DNA of 64,000 nt from an uncultured Coriobacteriia bacterium (GTDB lineage: Bacteria; Actinomycetota; Coriobacteriia; Coriobacteriales; QAMH01), in contig CAUHSG010000004.1 of NCBI GenBank assembly GCA_959608885.1, forward strand, positions 1 through 64,000. Reading direction: 5' to 3'. A program made the translations under genes and the position numbers. Below the pieces are notes generated by a model, which was given only the letters and a program-made list of their open reading frames with translations, was not told the origin of the DNA and did not search any database. Below, piece by piece: positions 26,817-35,065 of the stretch (position 1 is its first letter; every line of letters begins with the position of its first letter).

Positions 26817-27128
26817 ATGAAGGCTTACGAACTGCTGTTTTTTGTCGACCCGTCTATCGACGAGGAGACTCGTCTTGCAACGAGCAAGCGTATCGATACC
26901 GCTATCACCGAGCAAGGCGGCAAGGTAAGCAACGTTGAGGATTGGGGCAAGCGCAAGCTCGCCTACGAGATCAACGGTCTTGCCGAAGGCGATTACACTC
27001 TCATCGATTTCGAAGCTGATCCCACTGCAATTGCAGAGCTCGACCGCGTGCTCCACATCATGGACGCTGTCCAGCGTTACATGATCACGCGTCGTAACGG
27101 TGAGGCAGCTTCGGTTGAGAACGCATAG
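26817..27128 (+). CDS. rpsF: 30S ribosomal protein S6
   Basis: A 103 aa protein of the small subunit platform, binding 16S rRNA with S18. It begins KAYELLFFVDPSIDEETR and contains VEDWGKRKLAYEINGLAEGDY, matching S6. GAGGAGGTG precedes the ATG. It is first in the conserved rpsF-ssb-rpsR-rplI order. Confidence 0.97.
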   Translation: MKAYELLFFVDPSIDEETRLATSKRIDTAITEQGGKVSNVEDWGKRKLAYEINGLAEGDYTLIDFEADPTAIAELDRVLHIMDAVQRYMITRRNGEAASVENA

Positions 27129-27167
27129 AGCATCGCTTGTGCGTTCAGCTGAAAGGAACGATTGAAC

Positions 27168-27668
27168 ATGAGCATCAACAGGGTAATGATTTCCGGCAAT
27201 CTCACGCGTGATGCCGAGCTGAGGACCACCCCATCGGGTACGGCCATCTTGAGCTTTGGCGTTGCGGTCAATGATCGTCGCCGCAATGCGAACGGCGAGT
27301 GGGAAGATTACGCAAATTTCATTGATTGTACGATGTTCGGTCGTCGTGCCGAGGCGCTTGCGCAGTATCTTACCAAGGGCGTTAAGGTGGCCATTGAAGG
27401 TAGGCTGCATTACAGCTCTTGGGAAGACCGCAATTCCGGCCAAAGAAGGAGCAAGGTCGACGTTACCGTCGACGAGCTTGAGTTCATGTCATCGCGTAAC
27501 GGCGGCGGCCAGAATTACGATGCAGGTGGCGGCTACGGCGGCGGTAACTACGGCGGCCAGAATGCCGGTGGCAATTATGGCGGCCAGTCCTATCAGCAAC
27601 CGCAGGGGAACGTCGTCCCGGAGCCTCCCGCTCCAAGTGCCTATGACGACAGCGACATTCCCTTCTAG
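27168..27668 (+). CDS. ssb: single-stranded DNA-binding protein
   Basis: Binds single-stranded DNA as a tetramer in replication and repair. The 166 aa protein has the OB-fold (NRVMISGNLTRDAELRTTPS ... DFIDCTMF-like ANFIDCTMFGRRAEAL) over about 1-105. A glycine/asparagine/glutamine-rich linker follows (GGGYGGGNYGGQN). It ends in the acidic tip DDSDIPF that recruits partner proteins. A TTG in frame at 27162 is less likely than the ATG at 27168. It lies between rpsF and rpsR. Confidence 0.96.
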   Translation: MSINRVMISGNLTRDAELRTTPSGTAILSFGVAVNDRRRNANGEWEDYANFIDCTMFGRRAEALAQYLTKGVKVAIEGRLHYSSWEDRNSGQRRSKVDVTVDELEFMSSRNGGGQNYDAGGGYGGGNYGGQNAGGNYGGQSYQQPQGNVVPEPPAPSAYDDSDIPF

Positions 27669-27705
27669 GAATATTTCTGCATTCGAGAATCAGTGAGGAG
27701 GAACC

Positions 27706-27966
27706 ATGGCTGATTACGCTCGCGCACCGCGTCGCAAGTTCTGCCCCTTCTGCAAGGATAAGGTCGAGTTCATCGACTACAAGGACGCCCAGACGCTGCG
27801 CCGCTACATCACCGATCGTGGCAAGATCAAGTCTCGTCGCGTTACGGGTGTGTGCACCCAGCACCAGCATGAGCTTGCGACCGCTATCAAGCGTGCTCGC
27901 GAGATGGCCCTGCTGCCCTATACCGTGAAGATCGTTTCCGGTAGCGGTGGTCGCAGGAACCGCTAG
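27706..27966 (+). CDS. rpsR: 30S ribosomal protein S18
   Basis: An 86 aa basic protein that pairs with S6 on the ribosome platform. It has KFCPFCKDKVEFIDYKD, with a CxxC pair as in the zinc-binding form of S18. The conserved LRRYITDRGKIKSRRVTGVC follows (AQTLRRYI start). GTGAGGAGG stands before the ATG. A 135 bp gap follows before rplI. Confidence 0.97.
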   Translation: MADYARAPRRKFCPFCKDKVEFIDYKDAQTLRRYITDRGKIKSRRVTGVCTQHQHELATAIKRAREMALLPYTVKIVSGSGGRRNR

Positions 27967-28101
27967 CGCATTTCGATGTGCAAGCTGATGGGTGTCCGTG
28001 CAATGAGCATTCCATCAGGTCCGCCCAATCGGGCGAATGAGGCGCGTACATATATGTAAGCAGTCCTGCGCCATAGCGGGACATAGAGAAGGTTAGAAGA
28101 C

Positions 28102-28656
28102 ATGAAAGTTATTCTGCTTAAGGAACTCAAGGGCCGTGGTGGCGAGGGTGACGTCGTCGATGTCGCCCAAGGTTATGCGGTGAACTACCTGCTTCCGCAG
28201 GGCATCGCAATCGAGGCCACCAAGGGCGAGCTCAAGCAGCTCGAGCAGCGTCGTCACAACATCGAGAAGCGCGAGCTTGCTCGTACCACCGACGCCAACG
28301 TCCTCAAGAACGCCCTCGATGGCAAGACCGTCAAGGTCTATGCCAGGGTTGGCGAGGAGGGCCAGCTCTTCGGCTCCATCACGACCGCAATGCTCGCACA
28401 AGCTATTCTCGAGCAGCTCGGCGTCACGGTCGAGCGCAAGAAGATCGACCTGGGCAAGGCCATCAAGGTGGCTGGCAAGCACGAGTTCACCGTCTCGGTG
28501 TATCGTGACATCAAGGCCACGCTGGATGTCAACGTCGTGAGCGATGACGACTCCATCGAAATCGTCGAGGCGGAAGAGACCGTCGTCGAAGAGGCTGACG
28601 GAGAGGTCGTCGAGGAGACCGAGGTCACCGACGAAGTCGTCGAAGAGGCCGAGTAA
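28102..28656 (+). CDS. rplI: 50S ribosomal protein L9 with acidic C-terminal extension
   Basis: A 184 aa large-subunit protein that binds 23S rRNA near the L1 stalk. Residues 1-50 are the N-terminal domain (KVILLKELKGRGGEGDVVDV, then GYAVNYLLPQGIA). A long helix and the C-terminal domain follow to about 150. The last 35 or so residues (from SDDDSIEIVEAEE) are almost all Glu, Asp, Val and Thr, beyond the normal length of about 148 aa. Such tails are known in some actinobacteria, and their purpose is unclear. The leader 27967-28101 is GC-rich with short inverted repeats but no clear known element. Confidence 0.96.
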   Translation: MKVILLKELKGRGGEGDVVDVAQGYAVNYLLPQGIAIEATKGELKQLEQRRHNIEKRELARTTDANVLKNALDGKTVKVYARVGEEGQLFGSITTAMLAQAILEQLGVTVERKKIDLGKAIKVAGKHEFTVSVYRDIKATLDVNVVSDDDSIEIVEAEETVVEEADGEVVEETEVTDEVVEEAE

Positions 28657-28677
28657 TCTCGCGAGGCATAGTTTTGT

Positions 28678-28713
28678 TGAGGGGCGGGTCTGCAGGCTCG
28701 CCCCTCGTTTTTT
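28678..28713 (+). terminator. rho-independent terminator after rplI
   Basis: Arms GAGGGGCG (28679-28686) and CGCCCCTC (28699-28706), then GTTTTTT. A strong hairpin with T-run that ends the ribosomal protein operon. Confidence 0.9.
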
Positions 28714-28743
28714 CGGAAGTCGTATCGGGCGAGAAGGGTGATC

Positions 28744-29436
28744 ATGCAAATCGGGACAAGAGATATCGATGCCGTCATTTTCGATTTTGACGGCACGCTC
28801 GCAGACTCCATGTGGGTCTGGGATGAGGTCGACCGCATGTTTCTCGCCAAGCGCAACATTCCCTATACCGACGAGTTCGGCGAGATGATTGCCGTGCTCG
28901 GCTTCGAGCTTGGAGCCGATTTCGCCATCGAGCACTTTGGCCTCGACGAAAGTCCCGAAGACATCATCGAGGAGTGGAAGTCACTAGCCGAAGAAGGCTA
29001 TGCGACTAACGTGATGCTCAAGCCCGGGGCGTTTGAATACTTGCAGTTCTGCAAGGAGCAGGGCATGCCGATGGCAATTGCGACTTCCCTACAGCGTCAT
29101 TTGCTCGAGCCGGCGCTCAAGAACAATGATGCTTTCGAGCTCTTCGATACCATCTGCGTGTGCGACGAGCTGCAATGCGGCGGCAAGTCAAACCCCGCCG
29201 TGTATCTCGAGGCGGCGCGTCGGTTGGGCGTTCCCGCCGAGCGCTGTGCCATTTTCGAGGATGTTGCCACGGCGGCGCGCTCGGCCAAGGAAACGGGCGC
29301 CTATGTCGTGGGCGTCTACGATGAGCATAAGCAGCAGGCGACCGATGAGCTCAAAGGCATCGTCGATCTTTTCATTACGGATTATGCGGAGCTTCTCGAC
29401 GGGATGCCGCAAGATTCGTATCATCAAGTCAGGTAG
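28744..29436 (+). CDS. HAD-superfamily phosphatase, beta-phosphoglucomutase-like
   Basis: A 230 aa cytoplasmic hydrolase of the haloacid dehalogenase superfamily. Motif I is AVIFDFDGTLADSMWVW at about residues 11-27 with the two catalytic Asp. Motif II is in MAIATSLQR. Motif III and IV follow with GGKSNPAVYLEAARRLGV and CAIFEDVATAARSAK. A helical cap after motif I marks subclass I (phosphoglucomutase/ phosphoglycolate phosphatase type). The substrate cannot be told. The GTG at 28738 is also possible, but the ATG at 28744 is better spaced from GAGAAGGG. The next gene begins 19 bp later. Confidence 0.88.
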   Translation: MQIGTRDIDAVIFDFDGTLADSMWVWDEVDRMFLAKRNIPYTDEFGEMIAVLGFELGADFAIEHFGLDESPEDIIEEWKSLAEEGYATNVMLKPGAFEYLQFCKEQGMPMAIATSLQRHLLEPALKNNDAFELFDTICVCDELQCGGKSNPAVYLEAARRLGVPAERCAIFEDVATAARSAKETGAYVVGVYDEHKQQATDELKGIVDLFITDYAELLDGMPQDSYHQVR

Positions 29437-29455
29437 ACGAGGGACGGGACAGGTC

Positions 29456-30121
29456 ATGAAGGGCGCACACAGCATCAAGAGGCGCAGGGGCAAGGGCACG
29501 ATAGCCGCTATTGTCATCTGCGTCATCCTCATGTTCGCGCTTCTGGGAGTTGCCATCTTTGTTGTGGCCACAGGCAAGGTCGAGCTGCCGCTTGATTTGC
29601 CGCAGTTCCCGAACAGCGTCACTTCTCAGCAGGAGTCCGAGCGGCTGCGTGAATCGGAAGCATTCGAATCTGTCAACCCTGACGGAGCACCTGCTGCGAG
29701 CACCTCCGATTCGCAGACGTACACGAATGCGCTCTTTGGCTATCAGGTAGACGTGCCTGAGAGCTTTACCGTAGAGGCGGAGGCCGACAACGGTGCCAGC
29801 GTCATACTCGGCAATAGCTCGCTTTCCATGACGGCGAACGTGACTGGTTACAATAACATCGACAATCTTGATGCAGATGCGGTTCTTGCCGCCTTGTGGA
29901 ACGGGAGCGAGGACAGCATCGCGCGAGCGGAGGGCAATCGCGTTATCATCTACCAGCATGATAACGAGTATGAGTACTTCTACTGGGTCAATATCGGCTC
30001 TGGCTCCATCAACCAGATGAAAATTCAGTACCCGTTGCAGGACGACAACCGCGACGAGCTTGATGCCGCCCAGCTGCTCATGCAGGGCTTCGTTCCCGGC
30101 GATCTCAATCTCGCGCATTAG
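29456..30121 (+). CDS. single-pass membrane protein of unknown function
   Basis: A 221 aa protein. A basic start (MKGAHSIKRRRGKG) is followed by one hydrophobic helix at about residues 15-40 (IAAIVICVILMFALLGVAIF). The rest is predicted to lie outside the cell. The extracellular part has a Ser/Thr-rich spacer and a compact domain from about residue 90 with alternating hydrophobic residues (GYQVDVPESFTVEAE, SLSMTANVTGYNN), suggesting a beta-rich fold. I do not recognise the family. It lies 19 bp after the HAD gene and may share its transcript. Confidence 0.7.
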   Translation: MKGAHSIKRRRGKGTIAAIVICVILMFALLGVAIFVVATGKVELPLDLPQFPNSVTSQQESERLRESEAFESVNPDGAPAASTSDSQTYTNALFGYQVDVPESFTVEAEADNGASVILGNSSLSMTANVTGYNNIDNLDADAVLAALWNGSEDSIARAEGNRVIIYQHDNEYEYFYWVNIGSGSINQMKIQYPLQDDNRDELDAAQLLMQGFVPGDLNLAH

Positions 30122-30141
30122 ACAAATTCACGAATAGGTTG

Positions 30142-30197
30142 TTGACAGCATCTCCAGAGTGATGTTTACTTCTTAAATATCAAAAGTTCGTTTGAAT
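30142..30197 (+). promoter_or_regulatory. promoter and candidate ArsR operator of the P-type ATPase
   Basis: TTGACA at 30142-30147 and TTTACT at 30165-30170, 17 bp apart, form a good sigma-70-type promoter. Just downstream, TCAAA (30180-30184) and TTTGA (30191-30195) make an inverted repeat in an AT-rich context, the kind of site bound by ArsR/SmtB repressors. The downstream ArsR gene is the likely regulator. Confidence 0.55.
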
Positions 30198-30222
30198 GTT
30201 TGAGTGTCTTGGGAGTTGCGTC

Positions 30223-32205
30223 ATGTGCGATACGACAACATATGATGAAGTCCACTGTCACGAGCATGATGACGGCCATTGTCATTGCCACGACAATGGC
30301 GGCGGATGGGAGGTCTCGCTTCGGCTCATCGTGGCGGCTGCGTGCATCTATGGTGCTGGCCTCGTCTTGAATGCGGTGAACCCCAATGGCGTCATGGATA
30401 CCGCCTGGCTTAAGTATGCGGTATTCATCATCCCCTATTTGATGGTCGGTTTGCCCGTGCTCATCGGAGCAGCCAAGGGCATCGCGCGCCGCGAACTTCT
30501 CGACGAGCAGTTTCTTATGGCCGTTGCTACGATTGCCGCCTTCGCAATCGGCGAAGCCGCCGAGGCCGTGGCGGTCATGCTTTTCTATCAGGTAGGTGAG
30601 TGGTTTCAAGACCGCGCGGTTGACAACTCGCGCAAATCGATTTCCTCGCTCGTCGAAATCAAGGCGACGTACGCAAACGTCGAACGCGATGGCGCCGTCA
30701 TGCGCGTCAATCCCGAAAATGTGCAAGTGGGCGATACCATCGTCATTTCCGCGGGTGAGCGCGTGCCGCTTGACGGCATCATCGTGAGGGGCGCAAGCGA
30801 GCTCGACACTTCCGCGCTCACGGGCGAGTCGATGCCAAGCTTTCTCGAGCCGGGTCAGGAAGTGCTTTCCGGCTTCGTCAACGGGACGAGCACGCTCTAT
30901 GTGCGCGTGACCCGACCCTTCGAAGATTCGGCTGTTTCACGCGTGCTCGACATGGTGAGCAACGCCGCTTCGAAAAAGGCGAAGACCGAGAATTTCGTCC
31001 GGCGCTTCGCTCGCATCTACACGCCCATCGTCGTTGGCGCGGCCGTTCTGCTCGCCATCGTTCCGCCGCTTGTCATCGATGCTGCCAACGGGGCGGTTTG
31101 GGCTGACTTCGTCGAGCGCGCCTGTGTCTTCCTCGTCATCTCATGCCCATGTGCGCTCGTCATCTCGGTTCCGTTGAGCTTCTACTGCGGCATCGGCGCC
31201 CTGTCTCGCCGCGGCGTGCTTGCCAAGGGCGGTAACTACCTCGAGCAGCTTGCGCGTGTCGAAACCGTCGTCTTCGACAAGACGGGCACGCTCACGAAGG
31301 GTAAGTTCCATGTCGAGATGGTCGCGCCTGTCGAGGGCGTCACTCCCGAACGCTTGCTGGGGCTTGCCGCGCACGTAGAACAGCACTCGACGCATCCGAT
31401 AGCGCAATCGATATGCGATGCCTATGCCGAGCGCCTGGGGGTCGCGCCTACGCTCAACATGCCCGAGCACAGTGACGATGTCACCGAAATCCCCGGATAC
31501 GGTCTGTGTGCCACCTGCGTTGAGGGGATCATATGCGTCGGGAATGACAAGCTCATGGATCGCGAGAACGTTGTCTGGACGAGCGGTGAGCAGCCCGGCA
31601 CAATCATCCACGTTGCGCTTGACGGAGTCTATCAGGGGTATCTGGTGGTTTCCGACGAGGTGAAGCCGCGGGCGCGGGAGGCCATCGAGAGACTCAAGGC
31701 GCTCGGCGCGCGCGAGGCGGTCATGCTTACGGGCGATAAGGAGTCCGTCGCGCAGCGTATCGCCGATAAACTCGGTCTTGATCGCGTCTTTGCCCAGTTG
31801 CTTCCGGGCGATAAGGTCGCCTGCGTCGAGGAGCTGCTCGCGCAGAAAGGCGGTGACTCCAAGGCGACGCTCGCGTTCGTGGGCGACGGCATCAACGATG
31901 CCCCGGCTCTTGCGCGCGCCGATGTCGGTATCGCCATGGGCGCGATGGGTTCGGACGCGGCAATCGAGGCCGCCGATATCGTGCTCATGGACGACAATCC
32001 CGAGCGTATCGCCGATGCGGTGAGGTTGTCGCGCAAGACGGTCGTCAATGCGCGCGAGAACGTTGCGTTGGCAATTACCGTGAAGTTTGCGGTCTTCGTG
32101 CTCGGTGCGCTCGGTATTGCCAACATGTGGATGGCCGTGTTTGCCGACACAGGCGTCGCCATGCTCTGCGTCCTCAACGCCATGCGTCTGCTACGTGCGA
32201 AATGA
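30223..32205 (+). CDS. heavy-metal-exporting P1B-type ATPase (Zn/Cd/Pb type)
   Basis: Pumps a soft divalent metal out of the cytoplasm using ATP. The 660 aa protein starts with a short His/Cys-rich stretch (DEVHCHEHDDGHCHCHDN) instead of the usual ferredoxin-like metal-binding domain. It has the CPC membrane motif in SCPCALVISVPLSFY near residue 310 and DKTGTLTKG with the phosphorylated Asp near 352. It also has HSTHPIA, VMLTGDKE and GDGINDAPALA. The final membrane segment with ADTGVAMLCVLNAMR fits subgroup P1B-2, specific for Zn, Cd and Pb. The ATG at 30223 follows GGGAG. The TGA stop is part of a palindromic element. An ArsR regulator follows. Confidence 0.93.
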   Translation: MCDTTTYDEVHCHEHDDGHCHCHDNGGGWEVSLRLIVAAACIYGAGLVLNAVNPNGVMDTAWLKYAVFIIPYLMVGLPVLIGAAKGIARRELLDEQFLMAVATIAAFAIGEAAEAVAVMLFYQVGEWFQDRAVDNSRKSISSLVEIKATYANVERDGAVMRVNPENVQVGDTIVISAGERVPLDGIIVRGASELDTSALTGESMPSFLEPGQEVLSGFVNGTSTLYVRVTRPFEDSAVSRVLDMVSNAASKKAKTENFVRRFARIYTPIVVGAAVLLAIVPPLVIDAANGAVWADFVERACVFLVISCPCALVISVPLSFYCGIGALSRRGVLAKGGNYLEQLARVETVVFDKTGTLTKGKFHVEMVAPVEGVTPERLLGLAAHVEQHSTHPIAQSICDAYAERLGVAPTLNMPEHSDDVTEIPGYGLCATCVEGIICVGNDKLMDRENVVWTSGEQPGTIIHVALDGVYQGYLVVSDEVKPRAREAIERLKALGAREAVMLTGDKESVAQRIADKLGLDRVFAQLLPGDKVACVEELLAQKGGDSKATLAFVGDGINDAPALARADVGIAMGAMGSDAAIEAADIVLMDDNPERIADAVRLSRKTVVNARENVALAITVKFAVFVLGALGIANMWMAVFADTGVAMLCVLNAMRLLRAK

Positions 32206-32238
32206 GACGAAAGTCGCCGGGGCGATTTTGTCTCATTT
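32201..32238. repeat. type-A palindromic element overlapping the ATPase stop
   Basis: AATGAGACGAAAGTCGCCGG followed by GGCGATTTTGTCTCATTT. Here the outer arms are TGAGAC/GTCTCA rather than CCAGAC/GTCTGG, yet still pair. The TGA stop codon of the ATPase lies in the left arm. Confidence 0.85.
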
Positions 32239-32315
32239 CGTGCAGGCGCTGCTAGCCACCATCTTCTTTCTTGCATCGGGTACAATGTCCGTATCCGATA
32301 ATCCGGGAGGCATCC

Positions 32316-32621
32316 ATGGCGGCCCAGGCGCCTGACAAGCAAAATGACGAGCTCATGACCGATTTGGCCGGCCTCTTCAAGATGTTTTCCGACCCCACGC
32401 GCGTGAAGATCCTCAACATCCTGCTCGACGGCGAGAAGTGCGTGAGTGACGTCGCTGCCCAGATGAACATGAGCGCTGCTGCCGTGAGCCATCACCTACG
32501 TATGCTGCGACAGGGCAATCTCGTCATCGATAATCGTCAGGGCAAGGAGGTCTTTTACTCGCTTGCCGATGACCACGTCGCGTCGATTCTTTCGCTCGGC
32601 ATGGAGCACGTGACCGAGTAG
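32316..32621 (+). CDS. ArsR-family metal-responsive repressor
   Basis: A 101 aa winged-helix regulator. It has LFKMFSDPTRVKILNILLDGEKCVSDVAAQ with a Cys in the ELCVCD-like position, then MSAAAVSHHLRMLRQGNLV as the recognition helix. It ends GKEVFYSLADDHV. The DxHxxxxxxH/E-type residues near the C-terminus (DDHV, MEHVTE) resemble the alpha-5 zinc site of SmtB/CzrA. Such proteins release DNA on binding Zn, Cd or similar ions. GGGAGG precedes the ATG at 32316. Its position after the P1B-2 ATPase suggests that it controls that pump. Confidence 0.9.
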   Translation: MAAQAPDKQNDELMTDLAGLFKMFSDPTRVKILNILLDGEKCVSDVAAQMNMSAAAVSHHLRMLRQGNLVIDNRQGKEVFYSLADDHVASILSLGMEHVTE

Positions 32622-32637
32622 GCGCGTGTCTTGGTAG

Positions 32638-33849
32638 ATGGACATGAGTCTTTCCCGACGCCGATTCCTCCAAACGTATGGCATGCTCGCCGTGGCTGCT
32701 GGCGGCGCAACGCTTGCGGGCTGCTCGTCACGTCCGCAGCCGCCGAGCTTCCCCGAACGTGACATCGCGCGCATGCTCATCGGCACGATGAGCGTCGAGG
32801 AGAAGGCCGCGCAGCTTTTTGTCGTGACACCTGAGCAGGTGAGCGGCATGGAAGCGGTTTGGCAGGTCGACGAGGCCTTCCGGGCAGGCCTTCAGGCAGC
32901 GCCCGTCTGCGGCATCACGTATTTTGGTGGCAACCTCATCGATGCAGCACAAACCAAGACGATGCTTGCCGGCACGCAGGCTTTGGCGGACGAACTCGAC
33001 ATGCCGCCACTGCTTCTCTGCGTTGACGAAGAGGGTGGCCCTGTTCAGCGCATTGGCGGCAAGCCGGGTTTCGATGCGCCTTCCATCGCCGATGCCGCTG
33101 ACATCGGCGCGACGGGTGATGTGGCCGTGGCGCGGGAGAATGCGCGGATAATCGCATGCGAGTTGAAGGATTTGGGCTTCAATGTCGACTTTGCGCCCTC
33201 ATGCGATGTAGCGATGACCGAGCATAGCAACATGCGGCACCGCTCGTTTGGCAGCGAGGCCGACCTTGTGGGACGCATGGTTGCGGCACAGGTGAGAGCG
33301 TTTCATGACGAGGGAATGCTCTGCTGCGCCAAGCACTTCCCCGGCATCGGCGATCCCGAAAACGATAGCCATGCCTCTTCGATTTACTCTAACAAGACGC
33401 GCGAGGAACTCGATATGCAGCTCGCGCCCTTCGTGGCCGCCATCGTTGCCGGCGTGCCTATGGTGATGGTGGGGCATCTTTCGCTGCCGCAGATTACGGG
33501 CAGCTCCATCCCTGCTTCGATTTCCCCTACCATCGTTCAGGGCTTGCTGCGTGATGACATTGGCTATGACGGCGTCGTGATTACCGACTCGCTTTCGATG
33601 GGAGCGCTTCTCGAGTTTTGCTCTCCGGTCGATGTTGGTGTGGCTGCAATCATGGCCGGCTGCGACATCGCGCTCATGCCATCCGATTTTGCCGCCGCGT
33701 ATGCGGGTCTGGTTGATGCCATCTCTGGAGAGCGCATCCCCATGGAGCGCATTGATCAGTCACTCATGCGCATTCTCACGCTCAAGCTCAAGAGCTTGCC
33801 GCATCTTTTTGACGAAGCGATTCAAGAAGAACTTGCGAAAAACGACTAG
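32638..33849 (+). CDS. Tat-exported lipoprotein, glycoside hydrolase family 3 (beta-N-acetylhexosaminidase-like)
   Basis: A 403 aa enzyme with a twin-arginine signal (SRRRFLQTYG) and a lipobox LAGC at about residues 25-30. It is therefore predicted to be folded in the cytoplasm, exported and lipid-anchored. The GH3 barrel has LLLCVDEEGGPVQRIG and CCAKHFPGIGDPENDSHAS near residue 225, the KHFPGxG...DSH signature of NagZ-type hexosaminidases, which includes the His general acid/base. The nucleophile Asp is likely in VVITDSLSMGAL. NagZ is cytoplasmic in Gram-negative bacteria; exported forms act on peptidoglycan sugars. The ATG at 32644 is an alternative start. Confidence 0.88.
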   Translation: MDMSLSRRRFLQTYGMLAVAAGGATLAGCSSRPQPPSFPERDIARMLIGTMSVEEKAAQLFVVTPEQVSGMEAVWQVDEAFRAGLQAAPVCGITYFGGNLIDAAQTKTMLAGTQALADELDMPPLLLCVDEEGGPVQRIGGKPGFDAPSIADAADIGATGDVAVARENARIIACELKDLGFNVDFAPSCDVAMTEHSNMRHRSFGSEADLVGRMVAAQVRAFHDEGMLCCAKHFPGIGDPENDSHASSIYSNKTREELDMQLAPFVAAIVAGVPMVMVGHLSLPQITGSSIPASISPTIVQGLLRDDIGYDGVVITDSLSMGALLEFCSPVDVGVAAIMAGCDIALMPSDFAAAYAGLVDAISGERIPMERIDQSLMRILTLKLKSLPHLFDEAIQEELAKND

Positions 33850-33906
33850 ATGCCATTATTCGCGTTATCATGTGATGCATGTCAGTTCGGTCAGAAAGGA
33901 CGAACA

Positions 33907-34422
33907 ATGGATTCCAAGGTATACGAACTCATCAACGATCAGATCAACAAGGAGCTGTACTCGGCATACCTGTACCTCTCCTTTGCGGATTACTATGCGG
34001 ACGAGGGTCTCGATGGCTACGAGAACTGGTACCTCATCCAGGCTGCCGAGGAGCGCGACCACGCCCTCATCTTCCGCAAGTACCTGCTCGACAACGACTG
34101 CAAGGTTGAGCTCAAGGCAATTGACCAGCCGGACAAGACCTTCAAGAACCACCTTGAGCCGCTCGAGGCCGGTCTCGAGCACGAGCGTTACGTCACGAGT
34201 CTCATCAATGACATCTACGCCGCTGCCAAGGAGGTCAACGACTTCCGTACGATGAAGTTCCTCGACTGGTTCATCGACGAGCAGCTCGAGGAGGAGGTCA
34301 ACGCGACCGACATGGTCACGAAGATGAAGCTCTTCGGCTCGGACGCCAAGTCGCTCTACGAGCTCGACCAGGAATACCTGGCCCGCACGTACAGCACGCC
34401 TTCTCCGCTTGCCGCTGAGTAG
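33907..34422 (+). CDS. ftnA: ferritin
   Basis: A 171 aa iron-storage protein forming a 24-subunit cage with a ferroxidase centre. It has the four-helix bundle: INKELYSAYLYLSFADYYAD with the first ferroxidase Glu, then YENWYLIQAAEERDHALIF (ExxH pair). It later has WFIDEQLEEEVNAT. The length is typical of bacterial non-heme ferritin. Despite an earlier in-frame codon, AGAAAGGACGAACA before the ATG at 33907 marks the start. A GC hairpin terminator follows. Confidence 0.95.
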   Translation: MDSKVYELINDQINKELYSAYLYLSFADYYADEGLDGYENWYLIQAAEERDHALIFRKYLLDNDCKVELKAIDQPDKTFKNHLEPLEAGLEHERYVTSLINDIYAAAKEVNDFRTMKFLDWFIDEQLEEEVNATDMVTKMKLFGSDAKSLYELDQEYLARTYSTPSPLAAE

Positions 34423-34466
34423 ACGCGCATAAGAGTGTTGCCAGACACGACACGGCATGTCGCTTC

Positions 34467-34493
34467 GGGGCCGCCTTCGGGCGGCCCCGTTTG
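34467..34493 (+). terminator. rho-independent terminator after ferritin
   Basis: GGGGCCGCC and GGCGGCCCC arms around TTCG-like loop, then GTTTGT; it lies 45 bp after the ferritin stop codon. Confidence 0.8.
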
Positions 34494-34525
34494 TCGTGAG
34501 GTCATTGAACTGGGCCGATAAACAA

Positions 34526-34553
34526 AACGGGCCGGCGCATGCGCCGGCCCGAT
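34526..34553 (-). terminator. terminator downstream of tRNA-Arg
   Basis: GGGCCGGCGCATGCGCCGGC with CC completes a perfect 22-bp palindrome (34529-34550). On the minus strand it is followed by GTTTTGTTT, so it terminates the tRNA-Arg transcript. Confidence 0.8.
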
Positions 34554-34559
34554 TCTTAA

Positions 34560-34636
34560 TGGTGGGGCATAAGGGATTCGAACCCCTGACGTACTGATTC
34601 GTAGTCAGTCCCTCTATCCAGCTGAGGTAATGCCCC
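34560..34636 (-). tRNA. tRNA-Arg (anticodon ACG)
   Basis: On the minus strand GGGGCAT pairs with ATGCCCC, the D stem is CCTC/GAGG, and the anticodon arm ACTGA-CTACGAA-TCAGT shows ACG. The T arm is GGGGTTCGAATCCC-like, and CCA is encoded. ACG is deaminated to ICG and reads CGU, CGC and CGA codons. Confidence 0.93.
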
Positions 34637-34687
34637 GATGAAGCCTGAACATAATACCACCACAGCCGACCATGTCAACATCCCGAT

Positions 34688-34724
34688 GACCAGACAAAGC
34701 CCGCCGGGGCACTTTTGTCTGGTT
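34688..34724. repeat. type-A palindromic element (minus orientation)
   Basis: GACCAGACAAAGCCCGCCGG followed by GGCACTTTTGTCTGGTT. Arms GACCAGACAAA pair with TTTTGTCTGGTT; the core is read on the minus strand and has one extra base compared with the consensus. It is upstream of tRNA-Arg and of the small gene at 34807. Confidence 0.8.
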
Positions 34725-34806
34725 ACCCCCATTTTCATTACACTTACGGCGCTGGCTTAACGTGCTATGATTTCGAAATACGTGTGAACACAACTGGAGG
34801 TCAATC

Positions 34807-35058
34807 ATGTGCGCAAATGGCGTGAACACTCAACAGCTCAAGGATACGGTCAATCAAATTGACGAGACGGTCGCCCTCACGAGGCGCTGGACGCATCGCA
34901 TGTATCATCTTGCCTCCGATGGCCAGATGGAGCGTACCGCCATGCAGCTCCAGAAGATTCAGATGGAGCTCGACAACGTGCGCGAGATGCTCACCGAGGC
35001 ACAGGATGCCATCGAGCGCGACGATGCCGACACGGGCGTGACCGTCACCGCCGTCTAG
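34807..35058 (+). CDS. small helical protein of unknown function
   Basis: An 83 aa protein with no signal peptide and no membrane segment. It looks wholly alpha-helical with heptad-like spacing (LKDTVNQIDETVALTRRW, then LQKIQMELDNVREMLTEA), suggesting a coiled-coil pair. The end is acidic. ACTGGAGG lies before the ATG, and the third-position GC content is like that of its neighbours, so it is probably real. I do not recognise the family. It is 7 bp ahead of another unknown gene and probably shares an operon with it. Confidence 0.65.
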   Translation: MCANGVNTQQLKDTVNQIDETVALTRRWTHRMYHLASDGQMERTAMQLQKIQMELDNVREMLTEAQDAIERDDADTGVTVTAV

Positions 35059-35065
35059 CTTTTTT

